A program made the position numbers and the translations under genes. DNA of 15,787 nucleotides from Sphingomonas bacterium. Lineage in GTDB: Bacteria > Pseudomonadota > Alphaproteobacteria > Sphingomonadales > Sphingomonadaceae. The notes beneath the pieces are model-generated. The model worked only from the letters and a program-made list of their open reading frames with translations. It ran no database searches and was not told where the DNA came from. This document shows positions 1 through 8,105 of the stretch, piece by piece (position 1 is the stretch's first letter; each line of letters opens with the position of its first letter). Location of the stretch: contig JAJAYY010000196.1 of the NCBI GenBank assembly GCA_026785965.1, forward strand, positions 1 to 15,787. Direction: 5' to 3'.

Positions 1-465
1 GGTCAGATCCCATTCGCGCCACGGGGCGATGACCTTGATGTCGGGGGCGAGCGCGGCGACGCCGAGCTCGAAGCGGACCTGATCGTTGCCCTTGCCGGTG
101 GCCCCGTGGGCGACCGCATCGGCCCCGGTTTCGCGCGCGATCTCGACCAGCCGCTTGGCGATCAGCGGGCGTGCGATCGAGGTGCCGAGCAGATAGTCGC
201 CCTCGTACCGGGCGTTGGCGCGCATCATCGGGAACACGAAATCGCGGACGAACTCCTCGCGCAGGTCGTCGATGTAGATGTGCTCGGGCTTGACCCCCAT
301 CAACACCGCCTTGGCGCGCGCGGGTTCGAGCTCGCCTTCCTGGCCGAGATCGGCGGTGAAGGTGACCACCTCGCAGCCATAGGTGACCTGAAGCCACTTG
401 AGGATCACGCTGGTGTCGAGGCCACCCGAAAAGGCAAGCACTACGCGGCGAATCGTGTCGGCCAT
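1..465 (-). CDS. argG: Argininosuccinate synthase, N-terminal part (cut by window edge)
   Basis: Reading the minus strand from the ATG at 465 gives 155 codons that stay open to the window edge, so the C-terminal part of the enzyme (about 400 aa in this family) is missing. The enzyme joins citrulline and aspartate using ATP to form argininosuccinate in cytoplasmic arginine synthesis. The N-terminal ATP-pyrophosphatase loop is clear ([10 protein letters not shown], residues 11-20). A second family block, [14 protein letters not shown], is at residues 120-133. The start fits the usual family start, a few residues before the first beta strand that leads into the SGGLDTS loop. The gene is divergent from the EF-hand gene, with 126 bases between the two starts. 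Identification is firm; nothing can be said about the missing part. Confidence 0.96.
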   Translation of the reverse strand, partial: MADTIRRVVLAFSGGLDTSVILKWLQVTYGCEVVTFTADLGQEGELEPARAKAVLMGVKPEHIYIDDLREEFVRDFVFPMMRANARYEGDYLLGTSIARPLIAKRLVEIARETGADAVAHGATGKGNDQVRFELGVAALAPDIKVIAPWREWDLT

Positions 466-591
466 CGGCGGTCATTCCCGGTCACTGTCTGCGGTGGTCG
501 CGCCCTTGCCACCCATGCCCGCGCCGTTCAAGCATCATACAGGTGCACAGCGCTAGCCAGTCTGCCACCGAACATTGAAAAGGATGCCGTG

Positions 592-1266
592 ATGAACAAG
601 TTGCTTGTCGCCGGGCTGATGGCCGCCGTCGCCGTTCCCGTCCTTGCCCAGCCCACCGCGCCGATGGCGATGCCGATGCCGATGATGGCCGCCACGGTCA
701 CCACCCGCGCCGAAGTGCAGGCGATGGTGCCGACCCACTTCGTGCGCGTCGACGCCAACCACGACGGCTTTGTCACGACCGACGAAATGACCGCGATGCG
801 CGGCATGCACCACGGCGAACGCTCGAGCATGGCGGGCGAGCATATGCGGATGGGCGATCAGGCGATGCGTGATCCCAATGCCGCGTTCGATCGGCTCGAT
901 GCCAACCGCGACGGGATGATCAATCGCGACGAATTCGCCAAGGGCCGCGAAATGCGGATCGAGAAGCGCGTGATGGTCAACAATGGCGTGGTCACTCAGC
1001 AAGGTCAGCCCGGCCAGCCTGGCGCGATGGGCATGAAGATGCGCCACGGCGGTGGAAAAGGCGGCGGCATGATGGGCGGGATGATGGGCGGGATGATGCT
1101 CAAGATGGCCGACGCCAACAAGGACGGCCGCGTTTCGCTGCAAGAAGCAACCGTTGGCGCGCTTCAGCATTTCGACAAAATGGATGCCAATCGCGACGGT
1201 CGCCTGACCCCCGAGGAACGGCGCGCGGGCCGCGTGATGATGAAGCAGATGCACAAGGCGGGCTAA
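592..1266 (+). CDS. Exported Met-rich EF-hand protein with four calcium-binding loops
   Basis: The protein is 224 aa. The ATG at 592 was chosen because AGGA at 581-584 sits 7 bases ahead and translation then begins with a typical signal peptide (residues 1-19, cleavage likely after VLA). The open frame extends upstream to 106, but that part lies opposite argG. Four canonical EF-hand loops are visible at residues 54-65, 103-114, 174-185 and 198-209, each following DAN-x-DG with a final Glu. Between loops 2 and 3 lies a Gly/Met/His-rich insert (about 146-172) with MMGG repeats; a Pro/Met stretch at 23-32 and a Met/His-rich stretch at 71-92 add more possible soft-metal ligands. Known for the family: EF-hands bind calcium. 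Inferred: a periplasmic Ca2+-binding protein that may also bind copper or another metal through Met and His. It has no clear named orthologue. It is followed by a terminator, so it is probably monocistronic. Confidence 0.85.
   Translation: MNKLLVAGLMAAVAVPVLAQPTAPMAMPMPMMAATVTTRAEVQAMVPTHFVRVDANHDGFVTTDEMTAMRGMHHGERSSMAGEHMRMGDQAMRDPNAAFDRLDANRDGMINRDEFAKGREMRIEKRVMVNNGVVTQQGQPGQPGAMGMKMRHGGGKGGGMMGGMMGGMMLKMADANKDGRVSLQEATVGALQHFDKMDANRDGRLTPEERRAGRVMMKQMHKAG
1069..1101 (+). repeat. Short in-frame tandem repeat encoding MMGG
   Basis: The 12-base unit ATGATGGGCGGG occurs twice back to back (1069-1080 and 1081-1092), followed by a partial third copy starting ATGATG. It lies in frame in the EF-hand gene and encodes MMGG-MMGG-MML. 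Gain or loss of a unit would keep the frame. Confidence 0.85.
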
Positions 1267-1287
1267 GCCGCTCGGCATTGCCGATCC

Positions 1288-1317
1288 AAGGCCCGGTGCT
1301 TGCGCCGGGCCTTTTTT
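1288..1317 (+). terminator. Intrinsic terminator of the EF-hand gene
   Basis: A perfect 7-bp GC stem (GGCCCGG at 1290-1296 with CCGGGCC at 1305-1311) closes an 8-base loop that can pair further through a T-G wobble. Six T residues follow directly (1312-1317). It starts 23 bases after the stop of the EF-hand gene. Only 36 bases remain before the ATG of the next gene. Confidence 0.88.
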
Positions 1318-1341
1318 CGTGCAGGGTTCGCACTGCATATC

Positions 1342-1346
1342 AGGAG
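1342..1346 (+). promoter_or_regulatory. Ribosome binding site that fixes the first S46 start
   Basis: AGGAG lies 7 bases before the ATG at 1354. This selects 1354 over the in-frame ATG at 1300, which lies inside the terminator stem-loop and would place extra residues before the signal peptide. Confidence 0.8.
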
Positions 1347-1353
1347 ACTCACC

Positions 1354-3402
1354 ATGCGCCGCTTTGCCCGTTCCGCCACCTTGTTTACCGCCGTCGCCGC
1401 ACTGCCGCTCGCCGCCGCCCGCGCCGACGAAGGAATGTGGACCTTCGACGCCTTCCCGACCGCGCGGATGCAGGCCGATTATGGCTGGGCACCCGACCAG
1501 GCGTGGCTCGACCGCGTGCGCGGCGCCGCGGTGCGCCTGACCGGTGGCTGCTCGGCCAGCTTCGTGTCGGACAGCGGGCTGATCCTGACCAACCATCACT
1601 GCGTCGCGCCGTGCCTCCAGGACCTGTCGAGCGCGAGCAAGGATTACCTCAAGAGCGGCTACACCACGCGCGCCCGCAGCGAAGAGCAATTGTGCCCCGG
1701 GCAGCAGGCCGAAGTGGTGAGCGCGATCCGCGACGTCACCGGCGACGTGAAGTCGGCGATCGGTTCGGCCACCGGCGGCGCCGCGGTCAAGGCGCGCACC
1801 GCCGCGGCAGCGACAATCGAGAAGGCCGGCTGCCCCGACACCGCGACCACGCGTTGCCAGGTCGTCAGCCTTTACGGCGGAGGGCAGTACAAGCTCTACA
1901 CCTACCGCAAATATAGCGATGTGCGGATCGTATGGGCGCCCGAATCGCGCGCGCCGCAATTCGGCGGCGACCCGGACAATTTCAACTTCCCGCGCTACTC
2001 GATGGATGCGAGCTTCCTGCGCGCTTACGAGAATGGCAAGCCGGTGACGACGCCACAGCACCTCAAGTGGGTCGCACGCGCTCCGGTCGAAGGCGAAGCG
2101 ACGTTCGTCGTCGGCAATCCCGGATCGACCCAGCGCGGCCTGACCACCGAGCAGTTGGCCTTCCAGCGCGAAGTCACCGCGCCGCTCAACGTTGCGCTCT
2201 TCTCCGAATTGCGCGGCCGGCTGATCACGGCGATGGCGCAAAGCCCGGCACGCGCTCGCGAAGGCAAGGAAGAGCTCGACGGGATCGAGAACAGCCTCAA
2301 AGTCTATATTGGCCGAGTCAAAGCGCTCAGCGATCCCGCCTTCATGGGCAAGATCGCCGCCGCCGAAGCCGATCTGAAGGCCAAGAGCGCTGGCAATGCC
2401 GCGATCGGCAATCCGTGGGGCGATGTCGCGACCGCGGTCACCGCATTTCGCGACATCTACCTGCCGGCGCGCTTCGTCACCCCGTCGAGCGACCTGTATG
2501 GCTATGCCCACACATTGGTCCGCGCCACCGCCGAACGCGCCAAGCCCAATGGCGAGCGCTTGCCCGGCTTTAGCGACAGCGCGCTGCCATTGCTCGAAAA
2601 GCAATTGCTCGACGCGCGTCCGATCACTCCGTGGCTCGACCGGCTGATGCTCGAATGGAGCCTGTCCAAAGCGCGCGAATATCTCGGCCCCGACGACGCC
2701 CAGATCAAGCTCATGCTGGGCAAGGAATCGCCCGAAGGCATGGCCGCGCGGCTGGTGTCGACGACGCGCATGGCCGATCCCGCTTACCGCAAGCAATTGT
2801 GGCAGGGCGGCAAGGCCGCGGTCGATGCGTCGAAGGATCCGATGATCGTGCTGGCACGCAAGCTCGATGGCCGCGAGCGCGAGCTCCAGGCGCTGATCGA
2901 CGAGCGTTATAGCGGACCGCTCACCGTCGCCGGGGCCAAGATCGCCGATGCCCGTTTCGCGGCTTATGGCGACGCCAATTATCCCGACGCGACCTTCACC
3001 CTGCGGATCAGCTACGGCAAGGTCATGGGCTGGACCCAGCGCGGCAAATTGGTGCCGTCGCGGACCCTGATCGGCGGAACGTTCGATCGGGCCACCGGAT
3101 CGGATCCGTTCGACCTACCGACCGCGTTCGTGACCAACCGCGCGCGCATCGATTCGTCGAAAACCTATAATTTCGTCACCACCAACGACATCATCGGCGG
3201 CAATTCGGGATCGCCGGTGATCGACAAGAACGGTGCGGTGATCGGCGCCGCATTCGATGGCAACATCGACTCGCTGGGCGGCAATTACGGTTATGACGGG
3301 ACGCTCAACCGCACCGTGGTCGTGTCGACCGACGCGATCCAGGAAGCGCTTGAGAAAATCTACCCGGCACCGGCGCTCGCGGCCGAACTTCGCGGCCGCT
3401 GA
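1354..3402 (+). CDS. S46 family dipeptidyl peptidase, DPP7-like pocket (Gly)
   Basis: The protein is 682 aa, within the usual range of about 680-720 for S46. These serine exopeptidases remove dipeptides from peptide N-termini in the periplasm. A signal peptide covers residues 1-23 (cleavage after ARA), and the mature start DEGMWTFDAFP is typical of the family. The chymotrypsin-like triad is visible: His82 (in LTNHHC, 79-83), Asp218 (in FPRYSMDAS) and Ser618 (in GGNSGSP). Asp635, in the FD-G-N motif, matches the residue that holds the substrate amino group in known structures. Residue 636, 18 after the serine, is Gly, as in DPP7, which prefers hydrophobic P1 residues; DPP11 has Arg here. Several Cys (66, 83, 87, 114, 160, 168) could form disulfides. 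A close paralogue follows after 70 bases. The family call is firm; the specificity is an inference from one position. Confidence 0.95.
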   Translation: MRRFARSATLFTAVAALPLAAARADEGMWTFDAFPTARMQADYGWAPDQAWLDRVRGAAVRLTGGCSASFVSDSGLILTNHHCVAPCLQDLSSASKDYLKSGYTTRARSEEQLCPGQQAEVVSAIRDVTGDVKSAIGSATGGAAVKARTAAAATIEKAGCPDTATTRCQVVSLYGGGQYKLYTYRKYSDVRIVWAPESRAPQFGGDPDNFNFPRYSMDASFLRAYENGKPVTTPQHLKWVARAPVEGEATFVVGNPGSTQRGLTTEQLAFQREVTAPLNVALFSELRGRLITAMAQSPARAREGKEELDGIENSLKVYIGRVKALSDPAFMGKIAAAEADLKAKSAGNAAIGNPWGDVATAVTAFRDIYLPARFVTPSSDLYGYAHTLVRATAERAKPNGERLPGFSDSALPLLEKQLLDARPITPWLDRLMLEWSLSKAREYLGPDDAQIKLMLGKESPEGMAARLVSTTRMADPAYRKQLWQGGKAAVDASKDPMIVLARKLDGRERELQALIDERYSGPLTVAGAKIADARFAAYGDANYPDATFTLRISYGKVMGWTQRGKLVPSRTLIGGTFDRATGSDPFDLPTAFVTNRARIDSSKTYNFVTTNDIIGGNSGSPVIDKNGAVIGAAFDGNIDSLGGNYGYDGTLNRTVVVSTDAIQEALEKIYPAPALAAELRGR

Positions 3403-3415
3403 TCGCATGCTCAAT

Positions 3416-3447
3416 CGGGGCTCGGCGAGATTGCTCGCCGGGCCCCG
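3416..3447 (+). terminator. Strong hairpin between the two S46 genes (attenuator or mRNA stabiliser)
   Basis: CGGGGCTCGGCGAG (3416-3429) pairs over all 14 positions with 3434-3447, with one T-G wobble, around a 4-base ATTG loop. Only three T residues follow before TCTGG becomes mixed sequence, so it is a poor classical terminator. It may partly terminate, or protect or process the mRNA between two paralogous genes. The 3' arm resembles that of the terminator ahead of the first S46 gene (both contain CGCCGGGCC). Confidence 0.65.
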
Positions 3448-3459
3448 TTTCTGGTATTC

Positions 3460-3465
3460 AAGGAG
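3460..3465 (+). promoter_or_regulatory. Ribosome binding site that fixes the second S46 start
   Basis: AAGGAG lies 7 bases before the ATG at 3473. It sets the start there and not at upstream in-frame codons that run back into the end of the first S46 gene. Confidence 0.82.
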
Positions 3466-3472
3466 TAAGCCC

Positions 3473-5518
3473 ATGTCCCGCCCCGCCCCCCGCGGCGTCC
3501 TGCTGCTGACCGGCGCAATGCTCCCGCTCGGCGCGGCGCGTGCCGACGAAGGAATGTGGACCTTCGATGCCTTTCCAGCCGCGAAGATGAAGGCCGAATA
3601 TGGCTGGGCGCCCGATCAGGCGTGGCTCGACCGCGCGCGCCTGTCGAACGTCAAGCTTGGCGGGTGCTCGGCGAGCTTCGTGTCGTCGAGCGGGCTGATC
3701 CTGACCAACCACCATTGCGCCGCGGATTGCCTTGAGGATCTGTCCGACAAGAATAATGATCTGTACGCCAACGGCTTCACCGCGCGCCGCCGCAGCGAGG
3801 AACGGATGTGCCCCGGGCTGCAGTCCGAAGTCGTGACCAACATTGGCGACGTGACCAGCCAGGTGAAGCAAGCGATTGGCGGCGCCATCGGTCTGGCGGC
3901 GGTCAAGGCGCGCACCGGGGTGATCGCGTCGATCGAGAAAGCCAGCTGCCCCGACACCGCGACCACGCGTTGCCAGGTCGTCAGCCTGTACGGCGGCGGC
4001 CAGTATAAGCTCTACACCTATCGCAAATATAGCGACGTCCGGCTGGTGTGGGCGCCCGAAGCCGCGGCGCAGACCTTTGGCGGCGACCCCGACAATTATA
4101 ATTTCCCGCGCTATGCGCTCGATGCGTCGTTCGTGCGCGCCTATGAAAACGGCAAGCCGGTGGTCACGCCGCATCACCTCAACTGGACCGCGCGCGACCC
4201 CAAAAAGGGCGAGCTGATCTTCGTCGTCGGCAATCCCGGATCGACCGAGCGAATGCTGACCCAGAGCCAATTCTCCTATCAGCGCGAGGTCAATTTGCCG
4301 ATCGAGCTGGCGATCAACAGCGAGCTTCGCGGGCGCTTGATCCAGGCGATGGCGAACAACCCCGACCGCGCCCGCGAAGGCGAAGTCACGTTGTTCGGGA
4401 TTGAGAATAACCTCAAGCGGACGATCGGCCGGACGCGCGCGCTTGGCGATCAGGCGTTCAGCGCGATGCTCGCCAAGTCCGAGACCGAGCTGCGCGCCAA
4501 GAGCGCCGGCAATGCCGCGATCGGCAACCCGTGGGGCGAGATCGAGCGCGCGGTCGGCGCGCTGCGCGGGATCGACCTCGAGCGGCGCTTCTCGCGCCCG
4601 TCGGGCGAATTGATGAACTATGCGTTGCGGCTGGTCCGCGCCGCCGAGGAACGCGCCAAGCCCAACAGCGAGCGGCTCCCGGGATACTCCGACAGCGCGC
4701 TGCCGCTGCTGGAGAAGCAATTGTTGGATGCCCGACCGGTCTATCCGTGGCTCGAACAATTGCGCATGGAATGGTCGCTGCTCAAGGCGCGCGAATATCT
4801 CGGCTCCGATCATGCCCAGAGCCGGCTATTGCTCGGCAAGGAATCCCCCGAAGGCCTGTCCGAACGGCTGGTCGCCGGGACCCGGCTCGCCGATGCCGCC
4901 GTACGCAAGGGTTTGTGGGACGGGGGCGCCACGGCAATCGCCGCCTCGAGCGACCCGATGATCATGTATGCCCGCGCGATCGATGCCAACGACCGCCGGC
5001 TGCAGAAGATCTACGATGAGCAGGTCGATGGCCCGCTGACCGCCGCGCGCGCCAAGCTCGCCGATGCGCGCTTCGCGGCGTTCGGCGCTTCGACCTATCC
5101 CGACGCGACCGGATCGCTGCGCATCACCTACGGCAAGGTCGGCGGCTGGACCGACCGCGGGGTGACGACCGACTATCGCACCCGCTGGGCCGGGGCGTTC
5201 GACCGCGCCACCGGTGCGCGGCCGTTCGCGCTCGCCCCGGCGATCCTCGCCAGCAAGGCGCGGCTCAACCTCGATGGCACGCTCGATTTCACGTATGCGT
5301 CGGACACCATCGGCGGCAATTCGGGGTCCCCGGTGATCGACCGCGACGGCAACATCATCGGCGCCAATTTCGACCGCAACCTGCCCGGGCTGCGCAACGA
5401 TTATGCCTATGACCTGACGATGGCGCGGTCGATCGCGGTGTCGACCTCGGCGATCGAGCAAGCGCTCAAGGTGGTTTATCCCGCGCCCGAATTGCTCGCC
5501 GAGTTGCACGCCAAATAG
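3473..5518 (+). CDS. S46 family dipeptidyl peptidase, DPP11-like pocket (Arg)
   Basis: The protein is 681 aa, one residue shorter than the upstream paralogue and aligning with it almost without gaps. A signal peptide covers residues 1-23 (cleavage after ARA) and leads into DEGMWTFDAFP. The triad is His81 (LTNHHC), Asp217 (FPRYALDAS) and Ser617 (GGNSGSP). Asp634 of the FD-R-N motif matches the N-terminal anchoring Asp. Residue 635, 18 after the serine, is Arg (codon 5375-5377). In Porphyromonas DPP11 the Arg at this position (Arg673) gives preference for Asp or Glu at P1, and DPP7 has Gly there. I therefore infer an Asp/Glu-specific dipeptidyl peptidase, complementary to its neighbour. Its stop is 21 bases from the end of the convergent cfa gene. 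Transcription may come from the first S46 gene through the hairpin at 3416-3447. The family call is firm; the specificity is predicted. Confidence 0.95.
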   Translation: MSRPAPRGVLLLTGAMLPLGAARADEGMWTFDAFPAAKMKAEYGWAPDQAWLDRARLSNVKLGGCSASFVSSSGLILTNHHCAADCLEDLSDKNNDLYANGFTARRRSEERMCPGLQSEVVTNIGDVTSQVKQAIGGAIGLAAVKARTGVIASIEKASCPDTATTRCQVVSLYGGGQYKLYTYRKYSDVRLVWAPEAAAQTFGGDPDNYNFPRYALDASFVRAYENGKPVVTPHHLNWTARDPKKGELIFVVGNPGSTERMLTQSQFSYQREVNLPIELAINSELRGRLIQAMANNPDRAREGEVTLFGIENNLKRTIGRTRALGDQAFSAMLAKSETELRAKSAGNAAIGNPWGEIERAVGALRGIDLERRFSRPSGELMNYALRLVRAAEERAKPNSERLPGYSDSALPLLEKQLLDARPVYPWLEQLRMEWSLLKAREYLGSDHAQSRLLLGKESPEGLSERLVAGTRLADAAVRKGLWDGGATAIAASSDPMIMYARAIDANDRRLQKIYDEQVDGPLTAARAKLADARFAAFGASTYPDATGSLRITYGKVGGWTDRGVTTDYRTRWAGAFDRATGARPFALAPAILASKARLNLDGTLDFTYASDTIGGNSGSPVIDRDGNIIGANFDRNLPGLRNDYAYDLTMARSIAVSTSAIEQALKVVYPAPELLAELHAK

Positions 5519-5539
5519 GATGCGCTTTCCGGGCGGGAA

Positions 5540-6757
5540 TCAGCTCGCTCGGTAGCGCGCCTCGGCCTCGGCCATATAGTCGCGCGTGATCGGCAGCGCG
5601 GTGCGGTCGCGGATATACTGAATCTGATAATTGCACGCCGCGCCATTGTCGAACATCACCGCCGCCGCGGCGAGATAGAATTGCCACATGCGGTAGAAGC
5701 GCTCGTCGTACATCGCGATGATTTCGGCCTTGGCCGCGGTCGCGCGCTCGATCCATTGGCGCAGCGTGTAGCCATAATGCAGCCGCAGCGTCTCGACATC
5801 GCTGGCGATCAGACGAACCTTTTCCGACGCCGCCGACATCTGGCTCAGCGAAGGCACATGATAGCCCGGGAAAATCCATTTGTCGGTGAACGGATCGGGC
5901 GCCCCGGCGCTACCCAACTTGCCAATCGTATGCAGCAGCATGACCCCGTCTTCGGTCAGCAGGTCGCGGCAGGTGGCGTAGAATTCGTCATAATGACGCG
6001 CGCCGACATGTTCGAACATGCCGATCGAGACGATCCGGTCGAAGCGCCCAGTGACGCTGCGATAATCGATCAGTTCGAACTTGACCTGGTCGGCGACTCC
6101 CGCGTCGGCGGCGCGGCGCCGGGCGACCTTCAATTGCTCCTCGCTCAGCGTCACCCCGAGCACGTCGACCCCGGCAACGCGGTTGAGGTACAGCGCGGTC
6201 CCGCCCCACCCGCAGCCGATATCGAGCACGCGTTGCCCGCGCCTCAGATAAAGCTTGGCGGCGATGTGCGCTTTCTTGTCCGACTGGGCTTGCTCAAGGC
6301 TGTTCGCCGGGTCGGTAAAGTAGGCACAGCTATACTGGCGGTCGTCGTCGAGGAACAAGGCGTAGAGCTCGTCCTTGAGATCGTAATGGTGCGCCACGTT
6401 GCGCTTCGATCGCTTGGCGTCATTGCGCCGGAACAGCGTCCTGATGCCCTTGAGCTTACCCTTCTTGAGCAACGCTCGGCCCTGCCCGCCTTCCTCCCAG
6501 CGGTTGGCGCCGACGATCAGCTCAAGCAGGTCGAGGATCGTCCCGTCCTCGATCACCAGCCGCCCGTCCATATAGGCTTCACCAAAGCCGAGCCGTGGAT
6601 TGCGCACGATGTCGAACGCGACGCGGCGGTCGGTGAAGCGCACCGTCAGCGGCGGGCCGCTGCCCGGACCGTAAGTTTCGCGGGTGCCGTCGGGGCTGAT
6701 CAGTGTCAGCCGTCCCTTGGTCAGCAACGTTCCGAGCAAGCGTCCGATCAGCGACAT
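5540..6757 (-). CDS. cfa: Cyclopropane-fatty-acyl-phospholipid synthase
   Basis: The protein is 405 aa, close to the family norm. It adds a methylene group from S-adenosylmethionine across the double bond of unsaturated acyl chains in membrane phospholipids, usually at entry to stationary phase or under acid stress. The SAM-binding motif VLDIGCGWGG lies at residues 177-186. Residues matching known active-site positions of the E. coli enzyme are visible: Cys144 (QYSCAYF), Glu249 (GMFEHVG), His276 (LLHTIGK) and a Tyr near 328-330 (HYGYTL). The N-terminal domain (about 1-115) is the lipid-binding part. The ATG at 6757 was chosen because AAGGGG lies 6 bases ahead (complement of 6764-6769). A longer open frame to 6901 overlaps the end of rlmN and is not needed. 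It lies 31 bases after rlmN, so the two are probably cotranscribed. Confidence 0.93.
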   Translation of the reverse strand: MSLIGRLLGTLLTKGRLTLISPDGTRETYGPGSGPPLTVRFTDRRVAFDIVRNPRLGFGEAYMDGRLVIEDGTILDLLELIVGANRWEEGGQGRALLKKGKLKGIRTLFRRNDAKRSKRNVAHHYDLKDELYALFLDDDRQYSCAYFTDPANSLEQAQSDKKAHIAAKLYLRRGQRVLDIGCGWGGTALYLNRVAGVDVLGVTLSEEQLKVARRRAADAGVADQVKFELIDYRSVTGRFDRIVSIGMFEHVGARHYDEFYATCRDLLTEDGVMLLHTIGKLGSAGAPDPFTDKWIFPGYHVPSLSQMSAASEKVRLIASDVETLRLHYGYTLRQWIERATAAKAEIIAMYDERFYRMWQFYLAAAAVMFDNGAACNYQIQYIRDRTALPITRDYMAEAEARYRAS

Positions 6758-6788
6758 TGATATCCCCTTCGACGAGGGATGTGGCCGG

Positions 6789-8042
6789 TCAGGCGGCGTC
6801 GTGCAACCCGTCCGCTGCCTCCCGCAGCGCGGCGGCTTCGCGATCGAGGTCGGCGCGCGAGCGTTTCTCGGCCGAGGTCTTGAGCTGGCCGCAAGCGGCA
6901 TCGATGTCGCGCCCGCGCGGGGTTCGCACCGGTGCCGAAATCCCGCCCTGGAAGATGATGTTCGAAAAACTGCGAATGCGCTCGGCGGTCGAGCATTCGT
7001 AGGGCGCGCCGGGCCATGGGTTGAACGGGATCAGATTGACCTTGGCGGGCAGGTCATAATGCTTGATCAACCGGACCAGTTCGCGCGCGTCGGCGTCGCT
7101 GTCATTCTTGTCCTTGAGCATGACATATTCGAAGGTGATGCGCCGCGCATTGTTGGCGCCGGGGTAAGCGGCGCACGCGGTGAGCAATTCGTCGATGCCA
7201 TATTTCTTGTTGATCGGGACGATCTCGTCGCGGACTTCCTTGGTCACCGCGTGGAGCGAGACCGCGAGGTTGACGCCAATCTCTTCGCCGGCGCGCGCCA
7301 TCATCGGCACCACGCCCGAGGTCGACAGCGTGATCCGGCGCTTCGACAGACCGAGCCCGTCGCCGTCCATGACGATCTTGAGCGCCTGTTTGACATGGTC
7401 GAAATTGTACAACGGCTCGCCCATCCCCATCATCACGATGTTGGTCAGCATGCGCCCGTCGCTGGTATAGCTGGTGTCGCTCTGCGCCTCGCCCTCCTTG
7501 GGCCATTCGCCAAGTGCGTCGCGCGCCAGCATGACCTGGCCGACGATCTCAGCCGGCTCAAGGTTGCGCACCAGCTTCATCGTCCCGGTGTGGCAGAAGG
7601 TGCAATTGAGGGTGCACCCGACCTGGCTCGAGACGCACAACGTGCCGCGGTCGGCGTCGGGGATGAAGACCATTTCATAATCATGGCCGTCGTGCGTCTG
7701 AAGCAGCCACTTGCGCGTCCCGTCGGTCGACACCTGCGCCTCGATCACCGCCGGGCGCGTGATCACGAACTGCGCGGTCAGCCACCCGTGCTGCGCCTTG
7801 GCGATGTCGGTCATCGCCGCGAACTCGGTCGTTCCGCGGTGATAGATCCAGTGCCAGATCTGCTTGGCGCGAAGCTTGGCCTGCTTGGGATCGAGCCCGG
7901 CGCCTTCGAGCGCAAAGCGGATCTGGTCCTTGGCCAGCCCGACCAGTTCGATCCGCCCATCGGCACGGCATTGCGCCGCGCGCTTGACGGGCACGGGGTC
8001 GACGGGGCCGGGAATCGGCATCAGTTGAGTATCGGCGCTCAT
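6789..8042 (-). CDS. rlmN: Dual-specificity 23S rRNA/tRNA adenine-C2 methyltransferase RlmN
   Basis: The protein is 417 aa, slightly longer than typical RlmN because of short extensions at both ends. It is a radical-SAM enzyme that methylates C2 of A2503 in 23S rRNA and A37 in some tRNAs. The iron-sulfur cluster motif CTLNCTFC is at residues 143-150. The two catalytic cysteines of the family are also present: Cys136 (TLCVSSQ, matching E. coli C118) and Cys384 (DAACGQL, matching C355). Further family blocks are MMGMGEPLYN (204-213) and SLHAVTKEVRD (262-272). The start at 8042 has no strong Shine-Dalgarno; Met8 (codon starting at 8021) is an alternative. It lies between a secreted hypothetical gene (63 bases upstream) and cfa (31 bases downstream). 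Presence of both catalytic cysteines points to RlmN function; Cfr is less likely in a chromosomal housekeeping setting. Confidence 0.95.
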   Translation of the reverse strand: MSADTQLMPIPGPVDPVPVKRAAQCRADGRIELVGLAKDQIRFALEGAGLDPKQAKLRAKQIWHWIYHRGTTEFAAMTDIAKAQHGWLTAQFVITRPAVIEAQVSTDGTRKWLLQTHDGHDYEMVFIPDADRGTLCVSSQVGCTLNCTFCHTGTMKLVRNLEPAEIVGQVMLARDALGEWPKEGEAQSDTSYTSDGRMLTNIVMMGMGEPLYNFDHVKQALKIVMDGDGLGLSKRRITLSTSGVVPMMARAGEEIGVNLAVSLHAVTKEVRDEIVPINKKYGIDELLTACAAYPGANNARRITFEYVMLKDKNDSDADARELVRLIKHYDLPAKVNLIPFNPWPGAPYECSTAERIRSFSNIIFQGGISAPVRTPRGRDIDAACGQLKTSAEKRSRADLDREAAALREAADGLHDAA

Positions 8043-8105
8043 GGCAAGCGCGCCACTTAGTCGCTGCGTCAGCGATTTACCAGCATTGTCGCTCGGCGCG
8101 CCGCG

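Noticed and set aside
1300..1353. Upstream ATG giving an 18-residue longer first S46 protein
   Set aside because: It lies inside the terminator stem-loop and would bury the signal peptide; the ATG at 1354 has AGGAG at the right distance.
553..2796. 747-codon open frame on the minus strand opposite the EF-hand and first S46 genes
   Set aside because: It runs antisense to two well-supported genes. Its product is a low-complexity mix of Ala, Gly, Arg and His with no motif, as expected for a shadow frame in high-GC DNA.
3458..4813. 451-codon minus-strand frame opposite the second S46 gene
   Set aside because: Its composition mirrors the other antisense frame, because the two sense genes are paralogues. 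No start signals or motifs.
6684..8060. 458-codon plus-strand frame opposite rlmN
   Set aside because: Antisense to a clear radical-SAM gene; no recognisable domain.
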